From assembly GCA_021442155.1 (NCBI GenBank), contig CM038225.1, positions 85,634,925-85,698,924 of the forward strand: a stretch of DNA of 64,000 bases, in the 5' to 3' direction. This DNA comes from Cymbidium sinense. Lineage: Eukaryota > Streptophyta > Magnoliopsida > Asparagales > Orchidaceae. Positions 10,406 to 22,569 of this stretch are shown here, one piece after another; position 1 is the stretch's first letter; every line of letters starts with the position of its first letter. The notes beneath the pieces are model-generated. The model did not search any database. It was not told where the DNA came from and worked only from the letters and a program-made list of their open reading frames with translations. The position numbers were made by a program, and so were the translations under genes.

Positions 10406-11464
10406 GGGGGAAAATTGAGGGCAGAAGCCCAATTTTATTCCAAAAAACTATTACAAAAGATCTAATGAAAGAAAAATTCAGGAATCAGAGTTTAAACATC
10501 AAAAACAGAACTAATACAATAATGTAAAGGGACCTGGGCTCAGACACAAATGGCTACTCCAGTTTCGCACACAGTGACCAGATAAAGCACGTCGTTTATA
10601 ATAATCTCAGCCAACCACTTGAAGGAAGTAGACTGAGCCAAAGTAAATATAATTTTCCATCCAACAGCACTGTAAAATCAATGTCCAATAATGATCAAAA
10701 ATTGCTGGGGCGGAAGAAGATCTGGACTCAGGGACAGTTCTACCGAATATTTTCACGATATAGCCCCATGTTGACAATAGCTGCCATCCAGTAGAAGGGG
10801 AAAGAGACGAAGCTGGCCGAGCTGAGATTGCACAGAAAATACATGTCCTCTCCCGACAGATTCCAACCAATAACACAAATTACAAACTATAGATTTCCAG
10901 GAATATAACTGAAAGTTATCACAGATTGCATGTAGCAACAGCAAGGCACCATTCATCTTACCAAAAACCAAGAGAGAAGGATCCAACCGATAACACAAGT
11001 TACAAATGATGATTTCGTGAAAAGCAGAAAGATCTCACTGATTATATATAGCAATAGCAATGCACCATTCATCCTACCAAAACCAAAGAAGAAGGGTCTC
11101 AAAACACAGAACATATCTTCTCCCCATTCCAGGTTGCAGCCATTGTCAACCATAGATAAGCACAAACCCATGAAAGTTCTCAAGTTAAGTTTATGGTGTA
11201 GCAGTCTCATCATTGTCCAGTCTTAGCTCGATAGAAACATAAAACATTGTGCAAACCGTCTGCCATTTAGAGACAAAATCATCCAGGCCACAAAGACGAT
11301 TGGCATAAAACACAAGGGTAAACTTGCAGCCAACCATCTCAAAAAGGGAGCAAACTCCAATCCAAAAATCAGGAGCCAAGCAAATAGAAAGAGTATAAGC
11401 CATTTAAACAGAATCATCAAAGCACCCGCATAAGAAAAACAAAAACAAAAGTCTCCACTGAGGT
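10406..11464 (-). other. LINE-2 3' UTR with internal tandem duplication
   Basis: Region between the ORF2 stop and the poly-A tail. The open frames here (for example 10753-10998 and 10953-11213, minus strand) resemble each other only because the DNA is duplicated. They have no recognised domain. Confidence 0.6.
10861..11100. repeat. ~120-bp tandem duplication in LINE-2 3' UTR
   Basis: Two adjacent units. TCCAACCRATAACACAARTTACAAA recurs with an offset of 120 bases (10862 and 10982; R marks variable positions), and GCACCATTCATC recurs at 10946 and 11062. Units differ at roughly one base in five. Confidence 0.75.
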
Positions 11465-12112
11465 TTAGTCTTGCAAACCTTTTTTCCCACATTCAAGCCA
11501 ACTCTTTATATAATTAATCACCTGCACCGGCCATTTATCTTTTAGAGTCCATCTACTAAGTTTAGCAGCCACCCGAAATCTAATATTTATAGAAATAGAT
11601 TCAGCCGAGCTTGATATGCTTGTATATATTCTTTTGTTCCGTTCACCCCAAATGATGTAAACAGCCACAGCAGTGATTAGAAGATAAAGTCTCTTCATTG
11701 CTGAATGAGCTAGGAGGGAAGAGGCAGATAGAACAGTTTGGAGGGTTGGTTGAAGAAGGAAGAAGCTACCATTAGGTAGAAGGTTTCTTATAATGTTATG
11801 GGAGTATGTACAGCAAAAAAAAAGGTGATTGTGGGATTCCTTTTCAGTGAGGCATAGGGGGCAGTTAAGGTGTGAACCGAGACCTCTCCTACAAAGCATA
11901 TCAGATGTTTTAAGCCCTCCCATTTGTGCCATCCAACAGAATAACGCATAGTTTATAGCATATCCTTTAAACCAAATTTCCTTGAAATTTTCCAAAGAGG
12001 GAAATTGGTTAAAGAGGGAGTTTAAGATACATTTGCTGTTTATCCTCGTCCTTTCCAATTTATAGTATCTATTCCAGAATTTACCACAGTTTGAGAAATT
12101 AATTGAGAGCAA
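11465..12112 (-). pseudogene. LINE-2 ORF2 C-terminal zf-RVT region
   Basis: A 215-codon minus-strand frame with IWFKGYAINYALFCWMAQ, then CPLC-x7-HNHLFFCC, matching the zf-RVT zinc-binding module at the end of plant L1 ORF2. The segment then runs into a hydrophobic helix-rich tail with IIWGERNKRIY, also typical. The frame ends in TAG-proximal sequence near 11465. It is separated from the RT part by frameshifts near 12110-12390, so it is not translated in frame with it. Confidence 0.85.
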
Positions 12113-12386
12113 GAAGGGAATCGAGTTGAGAAAGTAGAAGGAAGCTCCGATCCAAGTTTTAAAATGGCATCTGTAGAATAAATAGGCAACTTAAATAGAG
12201 TAACATTCGGGACCACAAATTTCCAAAAGAGATTTACCATAACACCACGGATCAAAGTAAAAGAGAGATCCCTCACCAACCAGTAAGTTCACACTTTGAT
12301 TCTAGTGGCACAATTTTGTAAGTCTCTCCAAAGAGGAGAAGACACATTGATTTTTTGCCAAATAGAGCCAGTATTTCTACACCAAT

Positions 12387-13676
12387 TCAAAATGAGGATG
12401 TGTGATTAAGGACTTTCCACAGGATTTTTGTTTTGCATATGGAATTTAAAGTGTTGATAGAGCATAGTCCGGTACCCCCTTTTTCCTTAGGTAATGTAGT
12501 TTTGTTCCATGAAATTGGAAGCATTTTACCCGATACCTCTCCATGGTAGAAGAAGTTTGCTGTAAGGGTTTTGATCTTTTTGAGGATACATTTAGGGATA
12601 GTCATAGCTCTTAGCCAATAGGTTAAGTAGCTATTAATGGATGATCGGATTAACTGGAATCTTCCCCCATAAGAAAGCCATTTAGATTTCCATCCAGCGA
12701 GCCATCTATAGAGTTTATCAAGTAGTGGAGTGCAATGAGATGATTTAATTTGTCCAAAGCAACAAGGGGAATACCCAGATATTTTAAAGGAAAGTCAGGT
12801 TCAATGTCTAATATAGAGCTAAGAGCAAAGAAGTTTCCGATTCTTGAAAAAACATAGAGGCGATTTACGATTCACCTCTAAACCAGTTAAGGAGGATAAA
12901 AAACTCAGCACCTCATTAAGAGTAGAAATAGATTGATGATCCGCCACTCCTGCCACTAAGATATCGTCAGCAAATAAGAGATGGGAGATAGCATACTTAC
13001 CAGTGGTAATTGGTTTGAATAGATTTGTTTTCCCCTTTTCCTCAAGTAAACAAGAGAACACATCCATAATAATGGTAAAGAGAAAGGGAGACAAGGGGCA
13101 ACCTTGTCTCAATCCGCTTGAAGTATCCTTCAATTTGTCCATTTAGAACAATAGAAAAGGGGATTTACAAGCAGCGATCCATTCCACAAATATTTTGGAA
13201 GCCTTTTGAGTGAGTCTATGTTTAACCATGGATCTATTAACACTATCAAATGCTTTAAACAGATCGATTTTACACAAAATAACTTAAGAGAGCTTCTTTT
13301 GTTGAATTCCAAACAGTTCTTGAGCAAGCGAAATATTGTCGACTATGTCTCTGTTTTAATTAAAGATTGAGTGGGTGGATAATGGTAGGAAGAATCGTTT
13401 TAGTCTATTAGCTAAGACTTTTGCAAGCACTTTATAAAAGGTATTACAGAGAGATATAGGTCGATAGTCATTCAAACAAGAAGCATGCTTGATCTTAGGA
13501 ATTAAGGTAATAAGCGTATGCTTGAAGGCTTTAGGGAGTCGTTTGGTTTTAAAGAAGTGGTGGGCAGCAAGCATGAATTGATCCCCTATGATATCCCATG
13601 CTGAAATGAAAAATTTTGATGTAAAACCATCGGGTCCAGGGGTTTTGTCCTCATTTATGCTTCTTAAGGCAGCCAT
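12387..13676 (-). pseudogene. LINE-2 ORF2 reverse transcriptase
   Basis: Minus-strand pieces give the RT in order. 13356-13676 has EDKTPGPDGFT and NDYRPISLCNTFYKVLAKVL, the fingers/palm opening. 13130-13327 is a frame-shifted continuation. 12819-13142 has SSGLRQGCPLSPFLF followed by LLFADDILV, the catalytic FADD box, intact at residue level. 12387-12605 has the thumb/linker block with GGTGLCSINTLN. Frameshifts at about 13340 and 13140 and stops downstream disrupt it. The conserved FADD and QGCPLSP motifs suggest a relatively recent loss of function. Confidence 0.92.
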
Positions 13677-13818
13677 AATCTCGGAGTCAATGATTGCAGA
13701 GCTTAACTCTTCAGCTTGAATAGTGGAGACGAGAGTCCTGTAGGAATAAAAGGAAAAGACTATACCTCCTCAGAAGTTTTGTTTAGGAGAAAAGAGTAGT
13801 ATTTGCAGATTTCCATGG

Positions 13819-15002
13819 CTATGTCTGAATTGTTTGTAATAGTTCTTCCATCAACCTGAATTTCCTTAATGAGATTGGCATTGCGCCTTTCCTTAATAGA
13901 ACAGTAGAGAAATTTAAGGTCATCATCAGCTTGAGTAAGCCAAGAGATTTTGGCTCTTTGCTTAGCCCATAAGCTCTCTTTCTTAGCAATATCCCCATAT
14001 CGAGCATTAATTTCTTCTAAATTTAGAATATAAGTCTGGTTAGAAGGGTCTCTCTCAAGAAGATGTAAGTGGTGTTCCTACTCTCCTTGGAGAGTTTTTA
14101 GTTGATGATGCAAAGAGATGGGTTCAATCTTGTTAATTTTGAGATATTCCTTAACCCGTTTGAGCTTCTTAAAGAAGACAATTATGGGATCTCCATAGAC
14201 ATAAACTTGCCAAGCTTTATACACCGTGTCATGAAACTTTGAATTGAGAACCCAATGATTTCTGAAAATAAATGCTTTCTCTAGGTAGTTGAATGAAGAG
14301 ACTATCAAAGGAGAATGGTCAGAGGTAAGAGGGGGAAGAACTTTGTAAGAGGAGGTAGGGAATGCATCTAGCCACTGTGTGTTGCACATTGCCCTGTCAA
14401 TTCTAGTTTTAATATGGTTGTCTGTTCTAAGATTAGACCAAGTGAAAAAAAGTCCTGTGCTAGGAAGATCCAGGAAACCGGAGTCACTTACACATCCTTT
14501 AAAACCAGTAAGTCGATTTGGAGGAATGGGGTTGCCACCAGCCTTTTCATTTGAATAAAGGATGATTGAAATCCCCAATCACAAAGGGTCATTCATAGAT
14601 GAGGAAAGTTGACTTAGGAAAGACCGAGTTCCCTTCTCTCCTAGCCTCATTATGGGCATAAATCCATGTAATGTAATACCTCGGACAAGCTGGGGTAGAA
14701 ACCATCCCATGAATAAATTGGGCATTTGTACAGATAGGGGAAAAGGTGAGAAAGCAAGGATTCCATTTAAGCCATATCCTACCACCCGAGCTTTCCTCAA
14801 AGTTGTGACAGCAGTCTTCATTTGGAAATAAAGTCAACTTCTTTAGGAGAAGGGAATTATTTGTACCATCTATGCTTATTTTTGTTTCAAGGAGACAGAT
14901 CATATCAAGTTGATTTTCCCTAATTATTCGGGCACAGTCACGGATCCGACCTTCCGCCAGAAGGCCTCTCACATTCCAGCAACCAAACTTGGGAAAAGAC
15001 AT
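13819..15002 (-). pseudogene. LINE-2 ORF2 N-terminal endonuclease and linker
   Basis: The frame starting at 15002 opens MSFPKFGCWNVRGL and contains LLETKI, the first two blocks of the AP endonuclease (the E of ETK is catalytic). A shifted frame at 14078-14578 continues with FFTWSN, RIDRAMCN and LTSDHSPLIV, the last being the catalytic SDH box. 13819-14007 covers the linker to the RT. The 15002 start lies just after the ORF1 region, consistent with the usual bicistronic arrangement. Frameshifts near 14580 and 14010 inactivate it. Confidence 0.9.
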
Positions 15003-15230
15003 AATTGGGGTATTAATGATTCTTGCCTTTCTTCTTAGGCTTTTGGCCTAAGAGGGCAAAAGAGTTCGGAGATTTGGAGATCTCAGTGTCTTGATTCAAC
15101 TTCCCAGGAGTTTTAGGAATAGAATCTCTCGATTTGAGGGATTTTTTGAAGGAAGTGATCTAGTTGTAATGGAATATGATGGTGGTGGGATAGATTGAAG
15201 CCTCTTCAATAATAGGAGGTTCATCCGGGT

Positions 15231-16189
15231 CTAGGTTAGATAAGGATTGAGTGGGAGTTGATTTAGGGGGGGATATGAGATTTGACTCAAGTTTGGTATT
15301 GAAGATTGAAGGGAGGTTAAAGGAGGATTTTGCGGGTTAGGTGGAACTGAGGGAATGAGTTTAGAGGAGGAATTTTGGTTGGTAGTTTGTTGAGGGTTGC
15401 TCGAGGAGGGCAAATTTGGTTTTGGAGGTCGACTCGCTTCTACCTCAACAGTGGTCGAGAAGGTGGATTCAAGGGACAAGTTTTTCATCGTGAGAGAAGG
15501 TAACAGCTTAGGGTACTGGTTTCCCATATCTAACTTGATCAATCCGTAATCCATTTAGGTTTAAGGGAATGGAATCTGGGAGTTGAGATGAGGGAGATAC
15601 CTGGACACACACACGGGCGAATGTGAGCCGAGCCTTGGAGGCAGTAAGATTGTCAACTGCTAAAGGAACACCGATTTTGCTTGCCACTTTTGATAGTCCC
15701 TCTTCATTCCAAAGAACAAAAGAGGAAGGTTTGGAAATTTTACCCACAAAGGAATATCCCAAAAGTTCTCTTTGATCGGTTGAAAGTCCCATGTCCACTC
15801 CCTAAAGATGAAGGGTCTCCCGTTTAGAAAACAAGGACCGTCGTTCCAAACTAAATCATAATCTTCTTTGCACATGAATCGGGATAAGAAAAAATCCCCC
15901 TCAAGTGTTAACAGATCCAATTGGCCTTTGAATACCCATTTCCTCTTGATAGCAGCGAGAAGAGAGCCATAGAAGGGCCTCTTCCCAATGGCATGTCCAA
16001 CCAAGGAGAGCTCCCAATCTTTCTGTCCCGCAATCAATTCTTCTTCCGAGAAGGAAACTTCCTCCTCCTGCGTGGGCTTGAAGGAGAGTGACAGAGAGTT
16101 TTTGTTTTCCTTTTGAGAATTCAACAAAGCCTTCCAATTCCAAGCTAGAGAAGGCGTATGGGTTGGAGGATGCTGATTAGAGACCAGCC
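15231..16189 (-). pseudogene. LINE-2 ORF1 (DUF4283-like), start codon absent
   Basis: The minus-strand frame contains LVGHAIGKRPFYGSLLAAI, then EDYDLVWNDGPCFLNGRPF and WDIPLWVKFPNLPL, a clear DUF4283 domain. A +1-type shift near 15700 continues it as ASKIGVPLAVDNLT and ARLTFARVCVQV. A proline/serine/asparagine-rich tail (15231-15554) follows. The first methionine upstream in frame lies beyond the 5' junction at 16189, in host DNA, so the native start is missing or the element is 5'-truncated. No zinc knuckle seen. Confidence 0.87.
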
Positions 16190-16203
16190 CGGGGCAGATG
16201 GTT
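16190..16203. repeat. Target-site duplication, 5' side of LINE-2
   Basis: CGGGGCAGATGGTT, identical to 10378-10391. Sequence beyond it resumes the host flank. Confidence 0.92.
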
Positions 16204-17040
16204 CGATAAAATGTGGGTTTAAACCATTTGTTAAATAATAAATATATTATCATAAGATTTGATTAATTATATATAAATCCTAAGATAATACATACATTTT
16301 GGAATATACTAGAATTAAATTCAGATCATTTTAATTATGATTTTAACAGATATATTATCAAATTAAATATCTCAATGAGACAAGTATTAGTTGAAGATTC
16401 ATTGATTGAGAGGTCAAATGATCTATGAATTTGACATAATTGTATTCAAATTGTGTGACTGGAAGAGTTCAATGAGTTTAAGATCACTCAAATCTAAAGT
16501 CATTAAGACACTGAAATAATGAAAAAAATAGTGTATGGTCGAAGGAATCATCACAAACTGTTTAATGAAGTATTTAGAGATTTTAAATAAATTTATCACA
16601 ATTACTCTTTAAATACTCTATAAATAGAATCTCATTCTCACTATTAAAAATAGAAAGTATAGAGTTAATCTTGAGGGCTTGAAAATGATCACTATCGGTG
16701 ATCGTCATTGATCACTGCCAATAATCGTTGTTGACCACCACTAATATTTATTTATCACGAACCACTAATAACGACTGTTATCAATGTTTAAAAATTAGAT
16801 CAGGTGGTCTGGTTCTACCTATTAGACCGTGAATCATAGATATGACTAGTCCAATTAGCCTAAACACTCACTTTCGCATTAAATTAGCTAAAATCGTACT
16901 AAACCATCAATTTAACTGGTGAGCCGACGAACCATTCCCAATTTTAGAAAACATGCTAGTTCAAGTAATAATTTTATTAAATTTAACAAAAATATGTTAT
17001 TCAAATACTTTTAAATAAAATCTTATAAATTTTAAAACTC
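16204..17040. other. AT-rich intergenic DNA, no gene seen
   Basis: No ORF of note. Around 16690-16800 there are clustered GATCACTATCGGTGATCGTC-like words that look like locally repeated sequence, but no element could be named. Confidence 0.45.

Positions 17041-17089
<49 letters not shown>
17041..17089. repeat. (ATT)n microsatellite, ~16 units
   Basis: Uninterrupted TTA/ATT trinucleotide run of about 49 bases. A longer run of the same motif occurs at 53905-53968. Confidence 0.97.
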
Positions 17090-19739
17090 GAATTAAACTA
17101 AACATAACATATCTATCAAATCATCGCCCAAATATGTTACAAGCTCCTGATTTGAAGTTCTACTTCTCAATATAAAGAATACACTAAGTTCTCTTTATGA
17201 TATATAACTAAAAAAATGAAACATGTTGAAACTTACTATGTTGAGTTTTAGGATGGAGAAATTTGGATTATATAATTTGGGCTTTAGCAGTTTTAATATG
17301 CTTTGAAATGTTAGAATATAAGAAAATTTTAATTTTTAACTTTCTTTTTTATTATAAATTAAATTATATAATATAAATATGTTTTTGATAATATAAAATT
17401 TATAATAATATTATATAAATATTTTAGATATTAGATTTATAGAACTTCTAAAATAGCCATTTCTATTATAATCTTATAACTTTATATTATAAGTTATATT
17501 TATATTTATATTCATAAATCTATATTATCAAAAATTTTAAAATTTAAATATTAAAAAAGTACATATATAATTATATCTTAGCAAACTTTATATTATTTTT
17601 AAATTTATAATTATTAAAAGTTTTATTTATCTATGTATTTCATTTATTTTTAATTATATATTTATCACATATTTATATTAATATATTATTTAAATTAAAT
17701 TTAATAATTATAATATTTATTATCTCATTCGATTCAACCACTCATTTAACCCTCATCGAATAATTAAATCTTGAATCTCTCATTCTTTTAGCTCGTTATG
17801 TATTCTAATTTTCACTGCCCAGTAGTTATAGCTCAACTATATCCATATGACTATTATGGCTTTGTTATTTCATGACTGTTATTACCTAAAATTTGTATAA
17901 TTCATAATTTTATGACCCCATCTTCTCTAATTAAAAAGAATAATGAAATTATATAACTTCATTTATATAGTAAATTATTTTGACCAGATTAGGGCCCATA
18001 ATATTTTTAGATTTATTATATAAAAATTTTGGTGTTTCCTCTTTAGTATTTATTTATATGTTAAATTTTCATACAAAGTAAAGATATAAAATTTTTACTT
18101 TATTACCGTGAATTTTTTAGCGGATCATCTTTAAAGTTTAATTAAATATGACAGTTTATTGAAATTTTGTAAAATCATATTAATTTCTCTTCTATCAATT
18201 ATTTTAAAAAGTAATTTTATTATTAACATAGAAAGTAAAAGTATATAAATTTAAGTTACAAATAAATTTGTGGTTCTCTCGTTTCTAATCTTCAATTAAA
18301 AAAAAATTTCAATTACAGATATTATTAATTTATAATTTTTGGTTCTATAAAAATAAAATTTTAATTGAATTTATATTTTATTAAAATTAACTAATCAATA
18401 ACTTGTATATTGCTTATTCATCGTAATTAAATTTTGATCATATACATCTTATTTCTAGATAAATACTAAACTAAATTAAAAAATTTAATAACAATAATAA
18501 TTCTATCACCTTTTTTAATATATTTTTTTATTATTTTATTATATTTGATTCTATGTTGTAAATATGATTGAATTTCTATATATATATATATATTAAAAGT
18601 TATAAATACAATAATTTTCTATTATTCCTAAATCATTTGTTAGATTTAGAAATCATTTTTAGAAGATATTACCAAAACTATTATTTATTTTAACGTAACG
18701 AATGAAAATAATTAGTATGACAAAGGTTTTTTTACATGAAACTTGCCTTATAACAAGCTAAGCAGAACAAATCGAGCGAATTAAACCCAACCTAATGTTA
18801 CTGTGATATCTAAAATATTTGTAGGACTTATCTTGATGTCTTTCTTAAATATTAGAACCACCCCTTGTCATATGTTTGATTGGATAAAAGATTAGGAAGG
18901 TCAAATTAGATTCAACTTGGGCTAGATTTTGTGTTGATCATCCCAAATTGATCAACAAATATATATGTTAAAATATCTTAATTTAAATACTTGATCTATT
19001 AATTGGGTCAATTGAATGTGAGTCGACCCAATCAACTCAAATTAATCTAATTAGTCTAATTTGATCAAATTATCAATAACTATCAAATTGTGGACAAAAG
19101 TCATTAATTAAGGTATTAAAGTCATTGACCCCTTTTGGTAGATAATTAACTAAGAAAATTAGGATATTTAATTAAAATTTTAAGAGTGATTATAGTCAAA
19201 GATGTCATAAATAAATTCTTAGTCAATTAACATTGATTTGACAACATTAAGGTGGTCAATTTACCAAATAGGGCAATGTGATCTCTTTTAGGCCCAAATT
19301 GTGACATTATTTTTATGAATGAATTAATCTCATTAAATGGCTAAATCATATCAAACCCTTGAGAGTGATTTTATCCATGAGTCTTTGGAACATATTATTA
19401 GTTCAACTTAAGTTAATTTCATTACTGACCAAATGGGTTAGCTTATCTTATTTGGTTCAAATAAGTTAGGATAGAAATTTTACCTCTCAATATTCTCAAA
19501 TTTATTTTAAAAAAATTTTCTTAACATTTATCCATAAATTTCTCGTATTCCTTCTCCATCTAATAGACCAAGCTATGGATTACTTTACATGGATAACACT
19601 AAATTGAAAGAGAGTTATGATGGTTAAGCAAAAACTAGTAGAGTCAAGTCATCCTTCCCCATCTATACTACTACATCCTACTCCCTAATTGCCTACAATC
19701 ATTGAGGAGCCCCTTGTGGCCAGAAGAGAAGCTAAAAAT
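17090..19739. other. Very AT-rich DNA without recognisable genes
   Basis: Stop-dense on both strands, with a short (TA)n tract at about 18577-18593. From about 18880 to 19480 the composition changes to words like GGTCAATTTACC and TTGACCCC, resembling the low-complexity arrays of the X family further right. This may be the 5' part of X2 but the similarity is too degenerate for me to align. Confidence 0.4.
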
Positions 19740-20577
19740 GGATTAAACCATTGTTAATCCATAAGAATTTATAACTAAGAAGACCATTTAAAGTTATAAG
19801 CATCCTCATTAAGACTAGAGAGTTGAAATACTATCCCTAGTCTAAGAGAAGCTAAATTCTCCATTTTTTGTTGTCATGTACTCACCCTACAAATCATAGC
19901 CATCCAAAGAAGCTCAAGTTTGTACCATTTCACTCACCCATGTGGAGATAGGCCCAATTAAACTAGGGGAATACTCACTTCAATCAAACAAAGATTTTAG
20001 GTTAATTTAACCAAATGAAATTGCCTCTAGAAGTGTCTATCCCGAACATTGAATTCCATTATAGTAGCTTGGTCTGTGTGTGAGTCAAGATCTTAGCAAG
20101 GATAAATGAGCTATGCATTCAATTTCTTTGAGCTCCCATAAGCTATCCATTGAATGAAATAATCTTAGCCATCCAAACTCAATAATACACCACAAAACTA
20201 GAAAAAAAATATATCATATTAGAATCAATATGTCAGCTTAACCTAATTTCAAGGTAGGTAACCTAGCATTCTAGTCTATCATAAATTTAAGTTTTGATTT
20301 GAATTCAAAATATTTTTAATTTGTTATTAGATGGTTTCACTTGAAGTGGTTTAGGTAATTTTTAATTTTATTTCTAATTTTGGGCTTATTTTATGTTAAG
20401 ATTGATTTTAAGTTTTAAAGAGTGACAAGAAGATTGAGCCCCACCACTTGTGATAAGACTCGATCTAGTTATCACCCTAATCTAAATAAAGTGAGATTTT
20501 CATCAAAGGATAGAAATCCACTTTAGAAATCTAGAGATCTATGACTTTTTATAAATTTTTTTTCTAGGATTTAACTT
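19740..20577. repeat. Tandem duplication, unit 1 (~0.84 kb)
   Basis: Starts at AAACCATTGTTAATCCATAA and ends near TTTTTTCTAGGATTTAA. The next 0.82 kb repeats it with an offset of about 853 bases, including the exact stretches AGCATCCTCATTAA and AGTAGCTTGGTCTGTGTGTG. Non-coding. The units differ by scattered substitutions and small indels. Confidence 0.88.
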
Positions 20578-20592
20578 GATTAGGCTAACTAT

Positions 20593-21411
20593 GGCTTAAA
20601 CCATTGTTAATCCATAATCATTCTTAACCAAGAAGACCATTTAAAGTTATGAGCATCCTCATTAAAACTAGAGAGTTGAAATACCATCCCTAGTCTAAGA
20701 GAAGCTAAATTCACCATTTTCATAGTCATGCACTCACCCTACAAATCATACCTATCGAAAGAAGCTCAAGTTTGGGCCATTTCACTCACCCATGTGGAGA
20801 CAAGCCAGTAAAACTAGGGGAATACTCACTTCAATCAAACAAAATTTTTAGGTTATTTTAACCAAATGAAATTGCCTCTAGAAGTGTCTATCCTGAACAT
20901 TGAATTCCATTATAGTAGCTTGGTCTGTGTGTGAGATTAGATCTTAGCAAGGCTAAATGAGCTATGCAATCAATTTATTTGAGCTCCCATAAGCTATCCA
21001 TTGAATGAAATAGCCATCCAAACTCAATAATACACCACAAAACTAGAAAAAATATATATCATATCAGAATCAACACATCAGCTTAACCTATTTTTAAGAT
21101 TAGTGACCTAGCATTCTAATCTATCATAAATTTAAGTTTTGATTTGAATTCAAAATTTTTTAATTTGTTATTGGATGGTTTCACTTTAAGTGGTTTAGGT
21201 AATCATTAATTTTATTTCTAATTTTGAGTTTATTTTATGTTAAGTTTGATTTTAAGTTTTAAAGAGTGATAAGAAGATTGATCCCCACTTATCATAAGAC
21301 TCAATCTACTGATCACCCTTATCTAAATGAAGTGAGATTTTCATCAAAAGATAGAAATCCACTTTAGAAATCTATCTATGCATTTTGATAATTTTTTCTA
21401 GGATTTAATGT
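20593..21411. repeat. Tandem duplication, unit 2 (~0.82 kb)
   Basis: Second unit of the tandem pair, colinear with unit 1 along its whole length. No ORF. It lies about 300 bases left of the giant LTR element. Confidence 0.88.
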
Positions 21412-21731
21412 GTGTTTAATTTTTTTTAGAATTTATTATAATTTATTTAAAATTTAATTGCTAATGTTTAATTTTAAGGTTGATTAATGATCTTTAGATT
21501 TAATTAAGGTTTATGGCTTAATATTTCAATTTAAGTTTGGTTACAAAATTTTTTATTTAATTAAGTTCACTTCAATTAATATTTAATATTTTTATTTAGG
21601 TTTTATTTAAAGATTTATTACATTCTTTAGGTTTTATTATTTTATGTTGGTTCATGTTAATTGATTTTGATTTAATTATTGTTTAAATTTTATGATTTTA
21701 TGTTTCAATTAAATTTAATTTAGTTAATGTT
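21412..21731. other. AT-rich flank left of the giant element
   Basis: TTTAATTAA-type low-complexity DNA. The DNA immediately right of the element (after 52586) has the same character, as expected if the element inserted into one such tract. Confidence 0.5.
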
Positions 21732-22036
21732 TGCATCTAAAAATTTTGAAATAAATGTAACATCCCGACTTGGAGCACCATGGCACTATCACCCCCTTAC
21801 AGAATCTAGGAATGTAAATGATCCTATAAGTTGTCTACTTAAGTAATACAGCATTGCGGTGCTATAATCTCAACACCTAAGCACTGTTGCGACAACTTTC
21901 ACTTTTAAAAGCAAGAAAACTAACCCTTCCCACCAACTGCTTCCCTGGTAGTGATAACTGCCTATGGAGGAAGTGGGGGAATGGTAAGAGGTCAGAAAAT
22001 CGCTCAATAAAAGTGGGAATGGTTATTTGAAACCTC

Positions 22037-22044
22037 TATAAAAG
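22037..22044 (+). promoter_or_regulatory. Candidate LTR TATA box (TATAAAAG)
   Basis: TATAAAAG lies 305 bases into the 5' LTR, upstream of a pyrimidine-rich stretch suitable as a transcription start (TTCTTTTTTCTCTCTTCC). The right LTR has lost this box: its equivalent region has a short rearranged duplication of CACCCAAGTATCCTCC instead. Confidence 0.5.
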
Positions 22045-22569
22045 AGAGGGGATTGCCCACTCTAGGGGGCTTCTTTTTTCTCTCTTCCACTGCTCACTTT
22101 CTTGCTCCCAGTCTCATCCAAGTATCTTCTAGGAATCTCTTATTCCTTGAGGGTGTCTTCCTCTTGCATGTGATAAAATTGAAGTTAATTGTTAACTCTA
22201 GGTAAAAAATTCTTGAAATATTCTCTTATACAATTCCCCCCACCCCGAAAGAGAATTCTGAAAATTTTTACCATCAATTTTGATCTCGATAAAAATAAAA
22301 GTCTCCTCCATTGATCTTGGATCCAGTAAGGAGAAGAATGCTTTTGTTAAAATATTTTATTCGCAAGAATCTCAAGAACTTAGTTTGAAGACCTTCGTAG
22401 ATGAACTTGGTTCCGGTGCGAGATAAAATTCCTTCCTCTGTTGATCTTAGATCTGGAACAATGAAGAAGAGTACTTCTTATACTAAAATAATATTAAATC
22501 TGCCATTCCTAAAGTGTTATGCTGTCAATTTTTTATAAAAATTATTGCATTCTTCAAGAAACTAGTTCA

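Larger units (their letters stand above)
10392..16189 (-). mobile_element. LINE-2: L1-type non-LTR retrotransposon
   Basis: A 5.8-kb minus-strand insertion bounded by a 14-bp target duplication and starting with a run of 16 T (10390-10405), the complement of the poly-A tail. On the minus strand it has a DUF4283 ORF1, then ORF2 with endonuclease, reverse transcriptase and zf-RVT modules, then a ~1-kb 3' UTR. The ORF1 frame is open right to the 5' junction with no start codon inside the element, suggesting a small 5' truncation. It is less decayed than LINE-1: several domain-length frames remain, but frameshifts and stops still break both ORFs. Confidence 0.94.

Noticed and set aside
15660..16253. 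ORF starting MIIYLLFNKWF as the true start of LINE-2 ORF1
   Set aside because: The first ~20 codons lie outside the element, beyond the target duplication at 16190-16203, so this methionine is host sequence.
21727..21731. 5-bp target duplication of the Tat element
   Set aside because: ATGTT on the left does not match ATTAA on the right; either the duplication has decayed or the exact LTR ends differ by a few bases.
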